The notes below the pieces were generated by a model. That model was given only the letters and a program-made list of their open reading frames with translations, made no database searches and had not been told where the DNA came from. A stretch of 64,000 nucleotides of DNA from Stercorarius parasiticus (taxonomy: Eukaryota > Chordata > Aves > Charadriiformes > Stercorariidae), in contig VWZL01004368.1 of the NCBI GenBank assembly GCA_013396915.1, positions 1,431,066 to 1,495,065 of the forward strand, in the 5' to 3' direction. The translations under genes were made by a program, and so were the position numbers. Below, one piece after another: positions 11,582 to 24,300 of this stretch. Within the stretch, counting starts at the first letter, position 1, and the number at the start of each line of letters is the position of its first letter.

Positions 11582-11781
11582 GTGCAAGATCTAAAAAGAA
11601 AGCCTGAGGAGCAGAAAATATTGCTGGCAAATGTTTGGGACTTAGAAGTCAAGGCGTATGAGGGTCAATTGCGAAAAAGGAAAATCAAGATGAATTAGAA
11701 ACTACAATAGAGGGTATAAAGTTCCAGAAGTTGAGGGACAAAGAAGCAGAAGCAAAGCCTAAAACTGTAAATCAACACTAG
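11582..11781 (+). pseudogene. Decayed coiled-coil-like coding fragment (uncertain)
   Basis: A long pyrimidine-rich tract (about 11530-11575) ends in an acceptor-like AAACAG at 11576-11581. The following sequence reads VQDLKRKPEEQKILLANVWD and so on to about 11674. The same character (ENQDELETTIEGIKFQKLRD, then KEAEAKPK) continues in another frame to a stop at 11779-11781. The switch falls at an A-run (11674-11678), so one lost base would explain it. Charged, Leu-spaced Glu/Lys/Gln composition is typical of a coiled coil. I do not recognise the family, and purine-rich DNA can imitate this composition. Options are a frameshifted old exon, a retrocopy or a coincidence. Confidence 0.25.
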
Positions 11782-12921
11782 AACAATACTTCAGCTCAGC
11801 TTTCTGTCTGCTGGCTGACGGTGGAAACAAAAGGAAAGCAGGGTGGTGAATGGGAATGAGATGATGAAACCAAAATGATTGCAGCTGAGCTGGAAGCAGA
11901 AATCAAAGGCTACGTCTGCACTGCTACTGTCTTCCTACTCACCCCATGGCTATTATACACTGGAGGTTGGGCAGCACCCACTGATCTGAGGTAGGGAGAG
12001 TACATGCTGCAGAATACTCTTTCACACATGCCTCCATCATCCAGTGCCTGGCAGCAATTTGGGCACCATCAGGTATATGAGATACAGGGTTTTCCCATGA
12101 CTCTGCCTCCCCTGCTGTTGGGCTTAAAACCAGGTGTGATACAGCAGAATTCTCATTGCCATTGCTGAAAAGTGCTCATGTGAAAACTAATTAACTGGGC
12201 TGCCTTCAAGAACAGACCATGTTTGTTTGGGTTAGAAATTTCAGTTGTTCCAGCCTGTGCCCGTTGGATGAGATAAGACATTCGGGAAAATCTGTTTTTC
12301 CATTGTCTTGCCAATAAAAGCTCTATTACATTCAAATAGTAACTTAAAAAAACCCCTGTGTTACCTTGTGTCATTCTGCAGTTCACCCCCTCCTATTTGT
12401 TTCTGTCCGAGTTATTTCAGTAACTCTCATAAAAATGTAAAAACGCAGTTTCTCCATCTACATCCCAGGTAAGATCATCCTATTGCATTTTAGCCATTCC
12501 GAACAGATTTCGCACAGACACCAAGGCTGTAATTCCCAGTGACAGGACATACTGGGGTTTTGCAATTATAGATATCATACAGCTTATTTAAATAGCTACT
12601 TATGGCCTGAAGCTCTGGGTTTTTGGCTGAGATTTGCGAGTCTGTACAAAACGGCTTTGTTTTTACAATGATTTCTTTCAGCAGCTTCCACAAAGAGGAC
12701 CACAGGCTAAGTGCCAGCTCTCACAAATCCAGCAGCTGATACAGCAATAAGGCGGCAAGCTTCATCACCAAACCCATCCTAACAGGCAGAGAGTTTTTTC
12801 TCCCTGAGGAAATGTCCTAAGTGGAAAATACTTCTGGTTTTGCTACCAATTTGATGATGAATGCAGACCAAGTAGGCTTGATTCCATCAAAATTTTTCTA
12901 CTTTTTTGATATGTAGAAAAC

Positions 12922-12968
12922 GTACCTAAGCAAGCTAAAGGTACTTAGCACCTTTACCTAAGTACCTT
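12922..12968. repeat. Inverted-repeat cluster of GTACCTAAG-type motif
   Basis: AAGGTACTTAG (12938-12948) and CTAAGTACCTT (12958-12968) are perfect 11-nt inverted arms around a 9-nt spacer. Further copies of the same core lie next to it: GTACCTAAG at 12922-12930 and TAGTACCTTA just after the right arm. A transcript could form a short hairpin, but no function can be read from it. Confidence 0.7.
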
Positions 12969-15900
12969 AGTACCTTAACGAGCTAAATGAGAGAGTGCAC
13001 TGGTCACACTCGTGATGGCCTGCTGCCTGCCTCTCTACCATGCTCTTTTTCTATGTAGCAAATCTACTGGCAATTAAGAGCTATATGGAGTTCATTAATG
13101 AGTAACAGATCTAGATTTATGATCTTTCAGAGGAAAACTTCAATTTCCTCCCGGCTTCCTCCCTCACACAACATATTGACATTAGAGGCAGGAGAAAGAG
13201 AAAACAACATTTTTATATGCATCTCTTATCATACCTTCCTAAACCACGTGAGGATGAACGTGCTATAGTTTTCATGGAAACAAAAAGCAGTTGTAGCAAA
13301 GTTTAGTTTCCTTTGCAGCTGGGGCAAGAAACAATTATATCAGAAGCAATGACTAAACCCTTGTCTTTCATTTAACTGTACACTAGAAATGCATTCTCAG
13401 AAAAAGTAGCATTTACGGATGAGCCTAACTCTGACAAACTTGACCATGTTTTATGAATCACAATTTCTAATCTGTTCTTGCTGCTCTTTCTGTTCCTGGC
13501 GTGCCCATGCTGTGTGGTAACTGAGGACGACAGAGCCTGAGGAGCCTGCACAGTTGTGGCAGCTTGTGCACGGTACAGCAGCTAGTAGCCTGCTTGCTCA
13601 CAGTTCCGGCAGAACGGTGCTGCCTTACAAAGGGATGCTGCGATTTCATATCTCCAAGCATAAACAAGGATTTAGATGAAAAATAGCAGCTCTTTGAGAT
13701 ATGCCAGTGTTCTTCCTCAAGGATGTTTACTTCTACTCTGCTTCGTGCGGGAGGCCAGAAGCACAGTATAGCCCAAATGTGAGTATAGCTCTTAAATGTG
13801 ATAAAATCTGTGTGGATCAGCATTAATGACAACCAGAAAAGCTTGATACTCCCACCAGATACTTTAGAATTGCCTGAGATTTTTAAACTTAAACGAAATC
13901 CTTCTGTATAAAGCCCTTACACAGGCTAAGAACAACAAAAATGATCAGAGCATACAAAGCAAACTGTTTTTAGTGTTTTGAAAGTCAATAGTGTCCTTCA
14001 AAATATTTTTTTTTAACTTGAAGAAGCAGTAGCCTAGAATCTACAACACTTAGGAAAATAGTTGAATACAGTTTTTTTCTGTAAATTGTTTTCACTGGTT
14101 GACCTCCACTCCAGGTGAAGCCATTTGGGCTATCATCAGTAAATTGGAATCAGTAAGATCCATTTAATCAGAGAATTTACTATTGAGCCCTACGAGGAAG
14201 CGAAAGAACAGTAGTCCTGGCTCAGAACAGCAACAGATCTTTCACTTTATTAGTATCTCTTTGAAGCCTCTATCTTTTGCGACAATTATCCTAATACAGT
14301 ATTGATGGACTTAGGCTCAAGACTAACTTAATCTGACATTTTTCCAGCAGTTGTGGTTACACAGTTACATCCACGCAGTAAAATCTTACAGGAAAAAAAT
14401 TTGGAAGAGCATTCCTGGGATGCCCAACTGAGGTACAGTTTTAATGGTGTATGATATATATCGTATGATTTCTGTAAAGGACAGATATGTCAGTGGTGTA
14501 ACAGAAAACAGAAAAGTCAACAAGCATGTGTGAAGCATGTGAGAAGAGAGTAAACTTTACTATATTCATTAACGTTTATTCTTTACCACCGAGCTACATA
14601 CCCCATGGTTTTCCTGCTATACTTCCAAGTTAAGCAAGTGGAACTAATTGGTTTCTTTTGTTGGTTGATTGGTTGTTTGGCTGGAAAAATTTCAGCTCTA
14701 ATCAACTTAAAACCAAACAGAAAAGTCAACTTTTTGACAAATCACAGATATTATTTTGGATTTGGCCATTACTTTCATTGAAAGTTTTTATATTCAAATA
14801 GAAAGAAACTTCAATTTCTTTGAAATGTCAGAAGAAAACATTCTAATACCAAAATGAATCATCTGGTAAAACTAAAATAAATTAACTGATTTTCCATGTC
14901 ACTGAATCTAACTCCCATCAAAAAACAGTTTAGTTAAGATAATTTGCCTATAACAGCTCCAAGTGAGAAATAATTTCTTAGGTATATTAAGAGGCTTGGC
15001 ACCTCAGTTCAAATCTGCACTTCCACGTTCCCTGCTCATGAACTGAAAATAGAGTTCAGAAAACCTTTGTTTAACCAAGTGTGAAGCTTCTCTTTCTGTA
15101 TAAAGCTCTCTTTAATAATTTCTGTGTAATAATGTTAATAAAATAACAAGACTTAAGAATAAATACAATCTGTAAGAGCATAATGCTGGTAACAAGTTTT
15201 TAAGGGCATTTTTCCTGTTAAAAATGACACATAAGGCATAACGTGTCTTCCTTTCCCTATACAGATGAGAAAACTCATGGGTCTCATCATTATTCTCCTC
15301 AGTGCTTTGGAAACATGTCCTTACATACATTAGCTGTATCTAAATAACAGATCCTATTGAACCAGGAGGAACTAGGTTTGTTATACTTTGCTCTTTCTGC
15401 ATATCTTTTCCATCTCTGGAGTGACAGCGGATCATTTGTTAGAGAACCCCACCAATTTGGTGGCTGGTCTGAGGAGCTGCGGCCTCCCCTCAGTTCCCCC
15501 TAACTTGGATGCTGCTGCACCCGTTGCATGATCAAGCTTTGAAAAACCTGGGCTGAGCACTGGTGCTTTCACTTCTGGAAAGCACATCATGGGGTGCACA
15601 GCAGAAGTGAAGGGCAAGCAAAAAAAAGCCTGAGAAACTTTGTGACGCCGGGCAGCTCTGGTAAGCTGGCACAGCACCTGGTAGAAACCAAAGAATTCAC
15701 TCCTCTACCTAACGAGCTGGCATCTCCTTTTACTGCTGTCAGGATGCCCCACTGCAGGGGCATCTCCAGCTCTCTTCAGCCTTCAGCAAATGCCTACAGC
15801 GTCCCACCTTGTGCCCCTGCTTCTGCCCACAGCAGAAGACTGTAGCCTATAAGAGAGCTTGCAGAAGCCCAACAGTATCACTGTTGTGCCTGCAGCAGGG

Positions 15901-18900
15901 GAGACCTTGATTCTACTTCACTTTTAACAATTTTGGCAAAAAATGTCTGTATCACTTCTCTGCCACTTTTGACATCTAGAATGTTGAAGACATCTCCAGG
16001 GTAGACAAAATACTGCGCACCAACAAGATCTTAAACCTTCTACATTCATCATTAAAAGTAAAAGACCTATAAAAAATATGCTGCTGCTCATATGACAAAA
16101 GTCAAGTGTCAATATTTAAATGGTTATATGTTTTAGTTACTTTGCTGCCAAGCATCATTTTACTTGATATTTCTTGGTTTACAGTATGTGTGAGTCAGCT
16201 GTCATCAGGAACTCATGCTGATCTGCAAACAAAAGTAGACAATCTGCTAACAAAACAGAACAGATATGTAGATTGAAAATGATTTCTCTTTCATTTAAGG
16301 CCAAATTGGCTAACGCCAGCCTCCAAAATGGAAGACACGTCAGTCAACAATATCTCTCACCATTGTTTATTAATTCAGGCCTTACTTATTCTACTAGTTG
16401 CACACTGGCAGTGCATCTATGGTTACACATACAGTGTTCATAATAAATTGCTATGATTTGTCATTTAGTTTAAATAGCTATTTACATAATAAATTATTTA
16501 TATAATCTGTAATATTAACAATACTGACATAGGACTGCCAAATATTTTCCTACAGAACTGTTTTTCTTCTCTTATTATTCTCCAAGGAAAGGAATCTCTA
16601 AATCCTCATGATTTTAATCTAACTAAGGAAATTTTTTTTTTGCTGCTTCATTGAAGAAGACATTTTTTCACAACCTTGAACTTGCTCATCGAACCTGACT
16701 TTCCTATAACGCTCACATCTTTCACTGCGTAAGTTTCTTCCTAAGGAAAATGACAGAACATGACATAATCTTACCCATCCCATGTCTATTTTTCCTCAGG
16801 CAGTAACTTTTTCCTTGTCACAGTTGAATTTTCTCGACCTGTCTTCACGCCTCGCATTTTTACTTGGACCTGAAGGCATCTCTTTGCAACTTTTGCATGC
16901 GCATCCCCATGCTTTCTCACTTAAAGATGTGAGAGGGCTGAACTGCATCCCCAAATATTTCTCATTTGTTTTAGAGGAGCCAGCTTGATAAGCCCACGTT
17001 ACCTGCTCCTTCCATTTGCAAGCCTGCAGCTTTATGCTCTGCCCTGTTCTGTGCTACCCAGGCCTTAGTTAAAGGGGTCATTTAGGGGAATGCAATTGCC
17101 AGGGGCTGCTTAGGCAGGTCCATGTGTGGGACACAGAAGTGTAGCTGATTGCTAGTCTGCATGGAGGTGCTGGGAGAAAGGGCTGGCAGTAGAAAACCTG
17201 GCAAGGAAAAGAAAGACAGAGGGTGGTGCAAAGCTATTCAGACTCTGGAAGAAGGGAATGAGTATCCTGAGCTACGGGCTCGCTTTGTGCTCTCCCACAA
17301 GTCCTATCCACCTCACACCTCTTTTCCCCCTCCTATCTATCCCATACTGAAACACTACTCAAAGAGCCTGCCCTCTTCCAGCCTCAGGGTGGACCACCAG
17401 CACACCACAGCCCATGCTTTCTCCATGAGACACACCTTTAGCTGCAGAAAAGACTCCCACTCTCCCACACAGCATAGCAGGCAGAGGTCTGTTCCCCCTT
17501 CAAAGTCAAAGATTGCCATACCCATTGAATGTGTCCTTTCCACGTTATGAAGGCCCTCAGCAACAGGAGATGCCCCTGTGCGAGGAGGGATGGCAGGTGC
17601 TGGGGAGGGGGGCAAAGGCAGGCAAAGGGGGAGCTGGAGCCATGCTCCAGTGAAAAGCTTTGGGGAGTGCTGTTGGGTCGAGTTTCCAAAGTGAACCCAG
17701 CTCATGTACACCTAAACTGCTCTGAGAACCGAACCACACAAGATAAATAAAACCAGAGGATTTGCTTTACAGGTACATGCTGCTCTAAGCCAAATTGCTG
17801 ATGCAGGCACAGCATGCGTTGTTGAAGAAGAGAGACGCAGCAGCTCAAAAGGGGCAGCTCAGATACAGGGTGTCCCTATTCAGGGTGCCCCTCATGCTCT
17901 TTTGGCTTCACTGGAAGCTTAAGGAAGTGGCGCTTTTAAGGCAACAGATGCCTAGAAGGCAGAGGGAAAGGCTGGGGGGTGTGCTGCAAAGATTCCTTCC
18001 TCTCTTGCTTTCCTGTATTCTGTCATTATTCACCTGTGCTTCCCCCTATACTGCCCTGATGTAAAAATTCAGAACTGCAATTCCTATCTGCCTCTGGCCC
18101 TCAGAGTCCAGAGGTACAGTGGTGGAGTAATGGAGTATAGTAAAGGGGCAGCTTTATGAGCAGTTTTGGTGCCCAAGAATGTCCTCAGAGTCTGACGCTA
18201 TGTGAATAGTGTTTTAAAAAGATGGACATGTATTTTTTATTTTTTAGTTTTATACTACCAAGGTTATTTTCACACTCTCCAGGCCGTGACTGAGAGGCAA
18301 TGGAAAATACAGAATTAGGATGGAGGAACAATGGACCTCTTCAATTAAAGACTTTCTTTTTTGGAAACCGCTCCTTTCTGAGTATTGCTAAGCAAAGGAA
18401 ATGAGATCTCTCTTAGCTTTTTTTATTTCAGGAACATGGGGGAAGGATCAAGAGCAGCTCTGACTATAACGCCTGAGAAGTTCTGGGGATAGGGAATGGG
18501 AGAAAAAGTCTTCTGCTCATTGGGGAGATAGAAGATCGTCATATCTTATAAGGTCTCCTGTCTTCACTTTCCATTTGCTAGTTCCTCACTCTCCTTAGCA
18601 ATAAAACCTTTCCCACTGGAGATTCACCAATTTCCTGGCTTATTCCTTTTTCTCTCAATGCCTGTCACACTTAACTTTGGTTTTAGAGGTCAGTAAGAAA
18701 GATAGCTATTGCTGTGCTTTAGGTATTCAAGAATCACTCAAGTTCTAGCTAACAAGCTCCCTAAGTCAGTTATGATAATGCAGAGGTGTAAACTCTCCTT
18801 TCACCCTTGGTGGCTGCATTAAGGATTTTGCTTTGAGCCTGAAAACTGGAGGAGCCTTTTACTAGCTTGATATGAGATATCAAATATGAGTTTTAAGTAA

Positions 18901-20459
18901 GAGTTCTCATAACAGCCTGCAAAAGCAGGTAGAAACTCCTTGTGAGAGGAAATTTGGTTAGTGTTGGTACACGTGTGTACGGGTGTGCGTGACTGAAAGG
19001 GGGTGGGAAGGTTTTTGTTTGTTCTGTGCATTGAATACAGCCACTTCATTCTTTTTGCTAAGCCTTTTTTCCCTTTAATATCTAAAGCCCACCTGGAACA
19101 TATGCATATCATGCTGAATGATAAAATGGGTTGCGAAATTTTTAAAAATATTTTTAAGATGGATTCCATGCGCAAAAGGAAGGCCTTGTGTGTATTTAGG
19201 AAAATACACCCAACAAATCATTAAGCAATAAGTTACTTCATTTTCTCTGATGCAGCAGGATAATCATGGCTCCAGGTACGGGTATCTCCTTTGCAGTGAA
19301 GAGCTGCCATTATTATAAATGTATCCTCAGTTTTGGCCTTCTCATGTCTATAATAGACAGCTAATATTGACAGGATCTATACGGTCCTTAAAACAATGCA
19401 TTACAAGTCTAAGCTACAATTATATTGACAGAGAGGTCAGAAATCTCTGTCATAAGAATTTCTCCACATTGCTAAAACTTCCCTTATAAACATAAATATT
19501 TCCCACTGAATTCAGAACTTCCATTGAGAAATAACGATACAGAAGTTTCGCTCAGCTTTTCAGAATGGAATTGATGGGGTCATGAGCATTTTCAGCTGCT
19601 TGATTTCCTGGCACCTCACTGTGCAGCATCTATAAAGGCAGTGGTGGGAGGAAGAATGTGAGTTATCCAGGCAGAGAAGTGGACTTGCTACTAAAGGACA
19701 GACTTAATTAACTGAGTAGATGTACTGATTTTTGTAAGAAAATATGTTATAATCAACATACTCCAGCTGAAGATTTTGCCTCTTCAAATCATCGCTTTCT
19801 AGCAGAAGATTGTCTCCCTGAAAAATTTATGATTAGCTAATTAGGAAAAGAATAGTTTCACTTTTTCCCTACAAAAGCTTAATAGCTTTGTAATTATAAA
19901 GTTGCTGCCAAGTATACCTTGAGCATGAATTTTTAAGAAGCTTGAGGTAGACAAAGGAATGTTGCAGAAAATGCAAACCTTGAACCTGTTTTTACTGCCT
20001 TTTCCTTTGTGCTATTTAAATTTAGCTTAAAGGCAGTTTAATTATTTCTCTCTGAATCTGGAGGTAATATTGGATTAAAATTCCATGTCAAACTCATTTT
20101 GTGGAATCAAAATTATAGAAGTGTAAAATAAGACAGACTGATTTCTCTTGTAGCTATGGAGAAGTTACCCATTATTGTCCAAATAGATGAATAATTATTC
20201 GAATCGTTTCCTGTGCTCAACGAAAGCTCAAACACAAGGTAGAGTGGATGGAGGAGCAAACACTGAAAATGTAGAAGTAAGTGTTACCTCATTCTGAAAA
20301 CAAATAATGGTGCTGCAGAGACTTCACTGTTAATGGCTGTGCCATGTGCACTTTATTAAGAGGAACGATTGTCTCTGTTAGATAAGGTGTTATGGAAGTG
20401 CAGACATATGTCTTTGCTAATGGGCTTTTTGTACGAGTCTGATAGGGAAATAAATGTGC

Positions 20460-21330
20460 CGTGCTCAGAGTGAAGTCCTGCTACAAATATGAGACATGGT
20501 CGGACAAAAGACCTTGCAGGGTGAGGACCGGGCATCGCAGTGGCTGGAGGGCGAAGCAGCTGGGGTGCAGGGGGAAGGAAGGGGCACTGGGGGAGATGTG
20601 GGGGACGTGGGACCTCCCTGAACAGGCCAGGGTGCCGGGCTGGAATTCACGTGTGGGAGCTTGCAGTGGGGAAGGATGTCACAAGGGGGGCTGCAAGTGA
20701 CAAAGAAGGGTGAGGCAGTTTTGGGAGGGTGTCCTGGGGGTGGAGGAGCTTGGAGGTGGAGGAGCTCAGGGGTGTTTTGTGGTGCTGTAGGAGATGGGGA
20801 GCTGGAGTCGCCCCTCCAACATCCCTCCCTTCTCCCACTGAGCCTCTCATTACTCCCTGAAGTGTTTGTAGGTACCACAATGCCAAAACCAGAGTCAGAG
20901 CATCATTCTACTACTGAGGGTAGAGAAAACATTGGGATGAAGGCAACAGGAGGGTGCTGCAAAGGGATTTCTGCCGTTGCTGCCGACAAGGCTGCCTGCG
21001 TGGCAGGAGCTGTTTCTGCCCCTCCATCTTCACTTGTCTTTCAGTACCGAGAAGAAAAGCCTTGAAGAGTGGGCCTTTCCTTCTCCCTGTCCTCGGGCAG
21101 AGAAAAAGCCACCAGCTTCCCACCCCGGCTGCTGGTGGTTGTGCCCTGAGCAGGGCATGAAGCAGGCTGGCCAGGAAGCCTGTGGGATGGGCATTGGGAT
21201 GGCCATCGAAGTGGGAACCCATCTGGCTTTGATTTGATAGATATTTCTCTACTAGGAACAGTTTAGGTATAGCTTGTCCTTCCCTGCAGCAGGGAGGGTG
21301 GTCTAATGGGCTACCCCCACCCCTGTATCT
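20460..21330. other. GC- and G-run-rich block without a recognised gene
   Basis: This stretch is clearly richer in G and C than its flanks. On the plus strand it is strongly G-biased in its first 350 bases. Open frames of 130-155 codons exist on both strands and overlap one another (20465-20878 minus, 20661-21065 plus, 20911-21378 minus). None has a domain I recognise, and their proline/glycine-rich composition follows from the base bias. It contains the quadruplex-like cluster at 20562-20611. It could be a GC-rich regulatory or exon-proximal element, but nothing in the sequence settles that. Confidence 0.5.
20562..20611 (+). other. Predicted G-quadruplex cluster
   Basis: Six G-runs occur in 50 nt: 20562-20565, 20570-20574, 20581-20584, 20589-20593, 20600-20604 and 20609-20611. 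They are separated by loops of 4, 6, 4, 6 and 4 nt. Five of the runs have four or more G, so a four-tetrad intramolecular quadruplex fits the usual pattern. A second, looser set of G-runs follows at 20708-20740. Confidence 0.7.
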
Positions 21331-24300
21331 TCTGTAGTTTTTGTTTCTGAGAAACATCCATGCTATCATACTGCTCACAGAAAAGAGGCAGCCTTCCTCA
21401 GTTCATTTGTCAACGGCAGCAGGTGATGAGGTACTCCGTCCTACATCATGTCACTGAAAGCATCTCAGACTTTTAAAATTTCTTTTCTCCTGCTAAGCTT
21501 ATGAAATGTGTCGTGTTGTCTACCTTGTCCTCTGATATGATTGAGCCGAAACAAATGAACAGCAGTGTTGAATTTTTAAGAGTGTGGTTTCTTGGCAGTA
21601 GCAGCCGGAGAGGATGAGGTCTCTGGAATATCTCTCACCCAAATAATTTACATCTCAAGTGACTTCTCTGAGCAGCGTTCCCTGACTCACAGGCACAGTT
21701 TGCTCTTGCCCTTTTATGCTGCCTTGGAAGTGGCCAGAGACACTCCCTGGCTGTTCTCGGTGCCATTTGCAGACAGCTTAGAGTAATTTATCCTGAGGAA
21801 TGATCTAAACTGGGGGAAAAAAGCGTGAGTTGCTATGGCAAAGCCTGCTTCTCACAGGTAAGGGTGCTATTTTTCAAACCACTGAAGATTGTGAAAATAA
21901 ATATTTCCTTTGGATGCTTTTTTTCTTGAAGTCATGTAATCATAGAAGTTCTGGTCATGCTGATAAACATTATATCTAATCATTAGACACATTTTGCTTC
22001 ATATCTGCTATTCCATTTAGGTATATTTAGGTTCCTGCTTTCTAGAGAAGGATTTGACCCTAAATTAAGTATGCAACACTTTGGAGATAGCTGAGTATTT
22101 GCATTGTGTCTCCTTTGGAAACCACCAATAGAAAAAATCATCTTTTCCCACACATAATCTGCTAAGGGCACAGTGGACAAAAAAAGATCAAACACTCAAG
22201 ACGTAAATAACTTGGTGATAGGAAAGGGTGAAAGGAAAACGAAAATTGAATTAGTGCAAACCCAACATAGCTCTTTAAATTCTTTACTTAATTTTTTTGT
22301 ATTTTATTAATTTTTTTTGCTTCACAAAATGAAGAAATCACTAATATCATTTAAACTGGAATAATACTGCTAATGTTTTCAGTGCACGTATTACTGAGAT
22401 TTTGTGTTTTACAATTAATTTGACATTTAAAGCTGTATTGAAGGCCAAATCCAAATGACCTGTGTTATATTGCCAAACCTGTCCAGTAAAGCTTGTTAGG
22501 AATTTTCCAGTTAAGCAATTTTTAATTCAAAAGTTTTCCTTCAAAAGGTTCAGTCTGGATTTTGGATAAAATGAAAATGAAAACTAGTGAACAGGATGTA
22601 TAGAAAATAGCCAAGGTATAAACAGTGATGGCACTCTTCAGAACAACGGAAACTCTGATTCATGTCCTTCCTGTGGTCTTGAGCTTATTTCTCAATAATG
22701 TTGCCATAATAATTTCCAAAAATTTTGAATAGGAATTTCAAAATTATTTTAAACATCATCATTGTGTAGGACAGGGAAAATACCTACTCTCCAGCCTCAG
22801 TAGCCATGACCACCTGAAACACCAACAGTGTAGTCACACAGTCCACATGTAGAAGAACCCACATTTCTTTTTACCGAATAAGAGTAAACGTCATGCTTGC
22901 AGAAGAAATCCAGGTCAATTAGATCTGTGTCCATCATAACTTCATTCCTTTCAAGAGCTTCCTTTATGCAGCAGACAAACAATAACACTCTAATTTCATA
23001 CTGCCAGCTAGTACTCCTTTGAATTGTATAACTTCAGATAGAAAAATACAGCAGCAGCAGCAAAGCAGCGTTTATGTGTCAGGCATTTTCCTATCACCCT
23101 TTTTTTTGTCTTATCAGAGTGAAATTTGCAGATACTTGTAGGATCAACCAAAGAATATATGCTGTTCTGGTCCCTTAATTGATCTGCTTCCTGCTGGCAT
23201 GGCAGAGACTTGCATTATCTTTAGGTGCTGCTTCTTTTAGAGTCCAAAGACCCCAAACAATTTGTGTAATTGTGACATGCAGGAAAATACAGTCTGAGGG
23301 ACCTGTCACATGTCTTTCTTTCAGCAGCTCCAGAATACAAAGAAATAGGAGCTGATTTACACCGCACCCTGCAGTGAAAAACAGATATCCAAAGGATTTT
23401 ACTCTCCACTCAGAGCGGGGAAATGCTGGGACACCGTGGGTGTTTCTGCACAGATGTCAGAAGATGGACACGAACTTACTTTGCCTCTGCACTTCAAATT
23501 GCTTGGACTTGATCCAGCTGCCTGAGCGAGCAAAGCCCATGCTCAGCATCACCCTGCCTCAGGGCTGCAGCTTTTGGACCAGAGCTGTCCTGTGCCTGGC
23601 TGGACTGGAGAGCAGGGAGTTGGGTTGGGGTCTCCTCACAACTCTCCTTGCTATCAGCAGGGTGATTGACAGTGGCATGCTCAAAGAAAGAGACCCACAG
23701 TGTTTTTCACCATCTCAGGAGTTGTTTCAGCTTCATTTCCTGAGGCTTTCTTATTGCAGCATCTAGGATAGCATGGCCCTAATTTCAAGTATTAGGTATA
23801 GTAACACGTCATTTAGTGTATAATTTAACATACCCTTACAAGAAATTATCTTCTTAAATCATGGTCTTTATTCACATAGTTACTTACTGTTCTCAAAGTC
23901 ATTTTGTGCTCGTGAACTTTTTTTTCAAAAAAAAGGTTCAATTCCCTCTATTTTATTTATTCATAATCTGCAAACCATTTTTTATATAAGAAAAAGATAT
24001 CAGCAATTATCCTTCAAAGCCCCATTTTTAGCGGAAGTCAATTATGCTGTACATTTAGTACCCAATTATTCTGCGTCTCTTCATACTGATGGCAATTCTT
24101 CATCCCAGAGATATGAATAAAAATGTGTTTTGTAAAGCAATCTCTTTCTCCACGTCCTGTCTAAATTAACTGTGCAATGGCAGAAAGCAGCCTTTGGCCC
24201 TACGCACACTGCTGAGCCTATCTGGGCTGCACCCAACCACTAATGTGTCCCTCAAGGCAGAAGGGTGACACACTAAGCTCGCTATGGAAGAGGCTTAGAA

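Larger units (their letters stand above)
10084..20459. other. Unassigned DNA with minor structured patches
   Basis: About 10 kb without a recognisable gene. GC-richer patches lie at about 15430-15850 and 17100-17700, where open frames occur on both strands (for example 17149-17550 plus and 17355-17711 minus). Their mutual overlap and the lack of any domain argue for chance frames. Notable small items (11149, 11582, 12922) are listed separately. Confidence 0.55.

Noticed and set aside
17149..17711. Overlapping 118-133 codon open frames on both strands as a candidate gene
   Set aside because: Frames on opposite strands cover the same bases in a GC-richer patch. Neither has a recognisable domain or convincing splice or start context. 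Base composition explains the openness.
20465..21378. Proline- and glycine-rich frames of 134-155 codons as genes
   Set aside because: Their composition mirrors the G-runs. Three frames on two strands overlap, and no domain or codon-level regularity supports any of them.
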